The notes beneath the pieces are model-generated. The model saw nothing but the letters and a program-made list of their open reading frames with translations, made no database searches and was not told the origin of the DNA. The position numbers were made by a program, and so were the translations under genes. A stretch of DNA of 15,107 nt from an uncultured Oscillospiraceae bacterium (GTDB lineage Bacteria > Bacillota > Clostridia > Oscillospirales > Oscillospiraceae). Position 1 is the first letter of the stretch. Each line of letters opens with the position of its first letter. The stretch spans positions 1-15,107 of the forward strand of contig CAPGBJ010000075.1 in the NCBI GenBank assembly GCA_948616425.1, in the 5' to 3' direction. Of the stretch, positions 11,858 through 15,107 are shown one piece after another.

Positions 11858-12633
11858 ACACGAAAAATCTCTTTTGCCGGGAAGTCGTGCTGGACAGCCG
11901 GGAGCTGGTGATCCCCCGCACTACTTACCAGCGCACCCTGAACGAGGACCGGGTCCGCAGGATCGCCGCCGAGTTCGATGAGCGCATCGCCAACGAGCCG
12001 AAGGTCAGCAGCCGGAACGGGCACTACTATGTCTTTGACGGCCAGCACACCATCGCCGCCCGGAAGTTCCTGAACGGCGGAAAAGACCTGCCCATCCGCT
12101 GCAAGGTGTTCTATGGCCTGACCGAGAGCGATGAGGCGCTGCTGTTCGCCCAGCAGACGGGGGCCTCTGCCAGCCTGACCGCAGGGGCGAGGTTCCGGGC
12201 GTTGGTCTACGGCGGCGATGAGGACGCTATGGCGTTCCTGAAAGCAACGGAGGCCGTGGGCCTCTGGGTGGACTACAAGCAGACCAGGGGCGCGAAGCGG
12301 CTGGCCTGCATCAGCACCGCCTTCGGCCTGTTCCAGAAGGTCGGTGACGGGGTGTACCGGGAGGCGATGCAGGCCATCGTGGACGCCTGGAAGGGCGACC
12401 CGGACTCCCTCCGGGCGGAGACGGTGCAGGGCGTGGTGGAGTTCGTGTATCTCTATCACGGGGAGTACAGCCGCAGGCGGCTGGTGACGCGGCTGCGCCA
12501 GGTCGATCCGGTGGTGATCTTTCGGGAGGGCCGGGCCATGACGAGCCTGCCCGGATACAAGCGGTATCTCTACCAGGTGTACCGCATCTACAACGGCTCC
12601 AGCGCAAAGACGGCCCTGTCCATGAAGTTCTGA
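11854..12633 (+). CDS. Second ParB-like protein (259 aa)
   Basis: The protein has a ParB-like core: LVIPRTTYQRTLNEDRVRRIAAEFDERIANEPKVS leads to YYVFDGQHTIAAR (residues 58-70), where FDGQHT replaces the DGHNR motif. The Gln-His variant is found in a group of short ParB-like proteins of Clostridia elements, possibly the DUF6551 family; that name is from memory. The C-terminal half is helical (EAMQAIVDAWKGDPDSLRAETV). Its ATG overlaps the previous stop by four bases (ATGA) and an intrinsic terminator follows 15 bases after its TGA. With MazF and the other ParB-like gene it forms a three-gene translationally coupled unit. A role as a nuclease, nucleotide-binding switch or partition factor is possible but not shown. 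Confidence 0.75.
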   Translation: MNTKNLFCREVVLDSRELVIPRTTYQRTLNEDRVRRIAAEFDERIANEPKVSSRNGHYYVFDGQHTIAARKFLNGGKDLPIRCKVFYGLTESDEALLFAQQTGASASLTAGARFRALVYGGDEDAMAFLKATEAVGLWVDYKQTRGAKRLACISTAFGLFQKVGDGVYREAMQAIVDAWKGDPDSLRAETVQGVVEFVYLYHGEYSRRRLVTRLRQVDPVVIFREGRAMTSLPGYKRYLYQVYRIYNGSSAKTALSMKF

Positions 12634-12647
12634 GACAGTTGATGGGA

Positions 12648-12675
12648 GCGTCTGCCCTCCGGGGCGGACGCTTTT
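12648..12675 (+). terminator. Intrinsic terminator after the mazF-parB unit
   Basis: GCGTCTGCCC (12648-12657) pairs with GGGCGGACGC (12662-12671) with one wobble around a short TCCG loop, followed by TTTT. It stands 15 bases after the stop of the second ParB-like gene and before a leader that probably has its own weak promoter near 12681-12710. Confidence 0.8.
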
Positions 12676-12690
12676 CCCTGTTCTACAAAA

Positions 12691-12790
12691 GTTTGTCCCA
12701 CCCATAAGATGTTGAAAGGGACAGTAGGCCGCAATGCCCGGAGGATGGAAAGCCTTTTCGGGCATCGGGCTTTTTTCTGAGGATCGGAGG
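12691..12790 (+). promoter_or_regulatory. Attenuator-like leader of the DUF6870-like gene
   Basis: TGTCCC and GGGACA (about 12694-12723) can pair. Then GCCCG (12736-12740) can pair either with CGGGC at 12759-12763, as part of ATGCCCG/CGGGCAT, or with CGGGC at 12766-12770, which is followed by six T (12771-12776). The two hairpins exclude each other, and only the second is placed like a terminator. The ribosome site GGAGG lies just after. An in-frame ATG at 12734 inside the hairpin could start a leader-extended product but has no good ribosome site. Confidence 0.5.
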
Positions 12791-12796
12791 TTTGCC

Positions 12797-13045
12797 ATGA
12801 CCGAAACAATGAGAGCGATGAAGGATGTTGACCTCCGCAAGGTGGATAAAGCGGCGCTCCGTGACCGCAGTACGGTCCGTATCGACCCGGAGGCTCCCAC
12901 CGAGGAGCGCATCCGGGCGTGGATCGAGCAGCTTGGCAATCCCTATGTCTATCTGGACGGCGGGGTGGTGGTGAAACTGAGCTTTGCGGACAGGGGCGAG
13001 AGCATCGAGGAGCGCATCAACTCCCTTTACCTTGCCGGGGCCTGA
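12797..13045 (+). CDS. Small DUF6870-like protein upstream of recombinase genes
   Basis: ATG at 12797 follows GGAGG at six bases. The 82-residue protein reads MTETMRAMKDVDLRKVDKAAL, then STVRIDPEAPTEERIRAWIEQLGNPYVY and VVVKLSFADRGESIEERINSLYL. This follows the pattern of a small family (DUF6870, named from memory) that often precedes serine recombinases in Clostridia. It is soluble with no catalytic motif and might be a recombination accessory protein, which is inference from its position. It lies 100 bases upstream of the first recombinase, separated by a hairpin leader, and downstream of a probable attenuator. Confidence 0.7.
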   Translation: MTETMRAMKDVDLRKVDKAALRDRSTVRIDPEAPTEERIRAWIEQLGNPYVYLDGGVVVKLSFADRGESIEERINSLYLAGA

Positions 13046-13066
13046 CATCCTTGTGCATTTGGGGGA

Positions 13067-13120
13067 CCCGGCGCTATGATTTTTGCAGAGCCGGGGACCC
13101 CGCTGGGGGCGGGGTCGGCT
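13067..13120 (+). promoter_or_regulatory. Leader with alternative hairpins before the first recombinase
   Basis: One fold pairs AGCCG (13089-13093) with CGGCT (13116-13120) and ACCCCGC (13097-13103) with GCGGGGT (13109-13115), with a GGG bulge and a TGGGG loop. The alternative pairs CCCGGC (13067-13072) with GCCGGG (13090-13095). Both use 13090-13093, so they cannot form together. No T-run follows; the ribosome site AGGAGG begins about 14 bases later. Confidence 0.45.
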
Positions 13121-13145
13121 GACTAAAAAAGAGAGGAGGCTCCCC

Positions 13146-14780
13146 ATGCCCCAAAAGATTTACAAGACCGGGATCTACGCCCGGTTATCCAGAGAGGATG
13201 CTGACCGCATGGAGTCCAACAGCATCCAGAGCCAGCGGGCCATCTGTCTGGCTTACATAGAGAGCCACGACGACCTGGAGCTGGTGGACACCTACATTGA
13301 TGACGGTGAGACCGGCAGCAACACGGACCGTCCCGGCTTTCAGAGGATGATCCAGGATATGCGTTCCGGGCGTATCGACTGCGCCGTCAGCAAGGACCTC
13401 AGCAGGTTCTCACGGAACTATATCGACGCCGGTAACTACCTGGAGAAGATATTCCCGGCGATGGGCATCCGCTATATCGCCATCAACGACAACTACGACA
13501 GCATGGCGCCTGGAAGCAGCACCGATGTCATCACCCTTCCCTTCAAGAACCTGGTAAATGACATCTATTGCCGGGACATATCCATCAAGATACGCACCAG
13601 CCTGGAGGTCAAGCGCAAGAAGGGCGAGTATGTGGGCAGCTTTGTTCCCTTCGGGTATCGGAAAGCCCCGCAGGATAAGAACCGCCTGCTGGTGGACGAG
13701 ACGGCAGCCGAAGTCGTTACCCTCATTTTCGGGATGTATAAGGACGGTTTCCCCATCCTGAAGATAGCGAGGCGGCTCAACACCAGCGGCATCCCCACGC
13801 CGATGGAGTACAAACGGATGCAGGGCGTCCGTTTTGAGACGGCTTTCCGCACAAAAGAGCGGCCGGAGTGGGAGTATGTGACCGTTAAGCGGATACTCTC
13901 CAACATCGTCTATACCGGGGTACTCATCCAGGGGCGGCGGGGAACGCCGAACCATAAAGTCCGGGTGACGCGCCCCAAGGAGGAGACCGATTGGGTGCGG
14001 ATAGAGAACGCCCATGAGCCGATCATCTCCTGCACCGACTTCGAGGCGGTGGCGGAACTGATGCGCCGGGATATGCGCTGCGCCGGGGACAGCGACAAAC
14101 ACGACCTGTTCTCTGGCTACCTGTTCTGCGGGGACTGCGAGGGGGCCATGATCCGCAAGACGCAGAAAGCAAAGGGCAAGGCGTATGTCTACTACAACTG
14201 CGGCAACAACAAGCGCACCCACCAGTGCAGCCCCCACTCCTTCAGCGAGGCGAAGCTGACGGAGATCGTGTTCCACGCCATCCACGACCAGATCGAGGTA
14301 GTGCTTCACCTGGATAAGGTGCTGTGCTTCATAGACAGCCTCCCCCAAAGGGACCGCAAGGTGTTCAGCTATGAGGCACAGATGACCCGATTGGAGGAGG
14401 AGATACAGCGGTACAAAAAGCTGGAGCTGGGACTGTATGAGAACTTCGTGGAGGGCATCATCAACAAGGCGGAGTACACCGACTTCCGGGAGAACTACCG
14501 GGGGCTGATCGAGGAGAAGCAGGAGGCTTTGAAGCGGCTGAAGCGGGAACAGCAGGACGCCGCCGCGATGGGCAGCCAGAACCGGGCATGGGTACAGGTT
14601 TTCGCTCAGTATGAGAATGTGCAGGAGCTTGACCGCCGCCTCCTGCTGGCTCTGGTGGATAAGATACTCATCTATGAGGACAAAAAGGTGGAGATCGTCT
14701 TTCGGTATCGGGATGAGTTTGCCAGGGCGATGGAGATAGCGAAAAACTACAAGGACCGTCCGCTTCTGGCGGTGGGCTGA
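13146..14780 (+). CDS. Large serine recombinase (TnpX/TndX type)
   Basis: ATG at 13146 follows AGGAGG; the frame is open further upstream but that part runs through the leader hairpin. The 544-residue protein has the resolvase-type catalytic domain at residues 5-155 with YARLS (Ser15 as nucleophile) and SKDLSRFSRNY (Arg87, Arg90), a recombinase domain at about 165-300 (GSFVPFGYRKAPQDKNRLLVD ... WEYVTVKRILSN), a zinc ribbon at 322-365 (Cys328, Cys331, Cys352, Cys361), a coiled coil at about 408-472 and a C-terminal strand-helix part (DKILIYEDKKVEIVFRYRDEF). Family members cut and rejoin att sites at a 2-bp crossover for element integration and excision. Stop and the next ATG are 14 bases apart, so the recombinases are co-expressed. 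Confidence 0.95.
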   Translation: MPQKIYKTGIYARLSREDADRMESNSIQSQRAICLAYIESHDDLELVDTYIDDGETGSNTDRPGFQRMIQDMRSGRIDCAVSKDLSRFSRNYIDAGNYLEKIFPAMGIRYIAINDNYDSMAPGSSTDVITLPFKNLVNDIYCRDISIKIRTSLEVKRKKGEYVGSFVPFGYRKAPQDKNRLLVDETAAEVVTLIFGMYKDGFPILKIARRLNTSGIPTPMEYKRMQGVRFETAFRTKERPEWEYVTVKRILSNIVYTGVLIQGRRGTPNHKVRVTRPKEETDWVRIENAHEPIISCTDFEAVAELMRRDMRCAGDSDKHDLFSGYLFCGDCEGAMIRKTQKAKGKAYVYYNCGNNKRTHQCSPHSFSEAKLTEIVFHAIHDQIEVVLHLDKVLCFIDSLPQRDRKVFSYEAQMTRLEEEIQRYKKLELGLYENFVEGIINKAEYTDFRENYRGLIEEKQEALKRLKREQQDAAAMGSQNRAWVQVFAQYENVQELDRRLLLALVDKILIYEDKKVEIVFRYRDEFARAMEIAKNYKDRPLLAVG

Positions 14781-14794
14781 GAAGGAGAGAGAAA

Positions 14795-15107
14795 ATGGCA
14801 CGAAAGAGCAGAAAAGCACAGGCTCAGCCTGTGGCAGAAGTCAAAAAGGAGGCAGCGGCGCTCCCCACCGCCATCTATGCCCGCTTGTCGGTGGAGAACA
14901 GCGGCAAGGACGATGACGGAAACTCCCTGCAAAACCAGATCGCCGTCTGCGAGGACTATCTGGACGGATGCCCGCACCTCCAGCTCATGGAGGTCTACTC
15001 GGACAACGGCAGGACGGGGACCGTGTTCGACCGTCCGGCATGGAACCGCCTGATGGACGATGTGCGGACGGGGAAAGTCCAGTGCATCGTGGTCCGTGAC
15101 CTCAGCA
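14795..15107 (+). CDS. Second large serine recombinase (3' partial)
   Basis: The first 104 residues are visible. A basic N-terminal extension (MARKSRKAQAQPVAEVKKEA) precedes the catalytic domain, with AIYARLS (Ser32 as nucleophile), DGNSLQNQI, YSDNGRTGTVFDRPAWNRLM and VVRDLS at the window edge. It is clearly the same class as the recombinase upstream but divergent in sequence, so it is not a recent duplicate. ATG at 14795 follows AGGAGAG. Tandem serine recombinases of this kind often act together on Clostridia elements; the rest of the gene and any third recombinase are outside the window. Confidence 0.93.
   Translation, partial: MARKSRKAQAQPVAEVKKEAAALPTAIYARLSVENSGKDDDGNSLQNQIAVCEDYLDGCPHLQLMEVYSDNGRTGTVFDRPAWNRLMDDVRTGKVQCIVVRDLS

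Noticed and set aside
11779..12939. 386-codon minus-strand ORF
   Set aside because: Antisense to the second ParB-like gene, crosses a terminator and a leader, and lacks domain features.
13410..14819. 469-codon minus-strand ORF
   Set aside because: It is antisense to the well-supported serine recombinase; a long shadow frame caused by high GC at codon position three.
1..15107. CRISPR array, tRNA or rRNA genes
   Set aside because: No regularly spaced repeats and no tRNA or rRNA-like sequence were seen on either strand.

Overview
The window looks like part of an integrative or mobilizable element from a gut-type Firmicute (Clostridia, Oscillospiraceae or Lachnospiraceae style). The evidence is the strong AGGAGG-type ribosome sites, the GC-rich conjugation/recombination-type genes, paired large serine recombinases, ImmA/IrrE and Xre regulators, and ParB-like genes. 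Taxonomy is inferred from gene content only; no rRNA or tRNA gene is present.

Layout. 1-176 (+): the 3' end of a gene, probably a relaxase/mobilization protein. 257-4736 (-): an AT-richer, tightly packed operon read from a good sigmaA promoter at 4770-4798. It encodes a two-pass membrane protein, a SUKH-like protein, a small unknown, a helical unknown, an Imm49-like protein, a membrane-protein tail fragment and a stop-interrupted paralogue of the helical unknown. It resembles an array of orphan polymorphic-toxin immunity genes and holds the remains of a duplicated unit marked by a shared 38-bp repeat. 4859-5338 (-): a SLOG/DUF1273 protein, divergent from a small Xre regulator (5447-5680, +) that ends in a strong, probably bidirectional terminator. 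5742-8293 (-): a 482-aa protein with two SUKH-like domains, then an ImmA/IrrE peptidase and its Xre repressor.

8294-8536 is a divergent control region: a perfect-consensus promoter (TTGACA-17-TATAAT) overlapped by several GCGTAA operator half-sites. It drives the GC-rich plus-strand module: a second ImmA/IrrE-like peptidase, a Com-like zinc ribbon, an Xre regulator, a MazF/PemK toxin coupled by overlapping codons to two ParB-fold proteins, a small DUF6870-like protein, and two large serine recombinases (the second cut by the window end).

The plus-strand module carries an unusual amount of RNA structure between its genes: a compact folded element at 9582-9655, a ribosome-site hairpin at 9665-9703, a 515-nt gene-free stretch (10009-10523) with a boxA-like sequence and a domain closed by a long-range helix, and leaders with mutually exclusive hairpins before the DUF6870-like gene and the first recombinase. 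A plausible reading is an Xre/ImmA-switched excision and maintenance module carrying an immunity-gene cargo. The structured RNAs and the degenerate duplicated immunity unit are the parts most worth following up.
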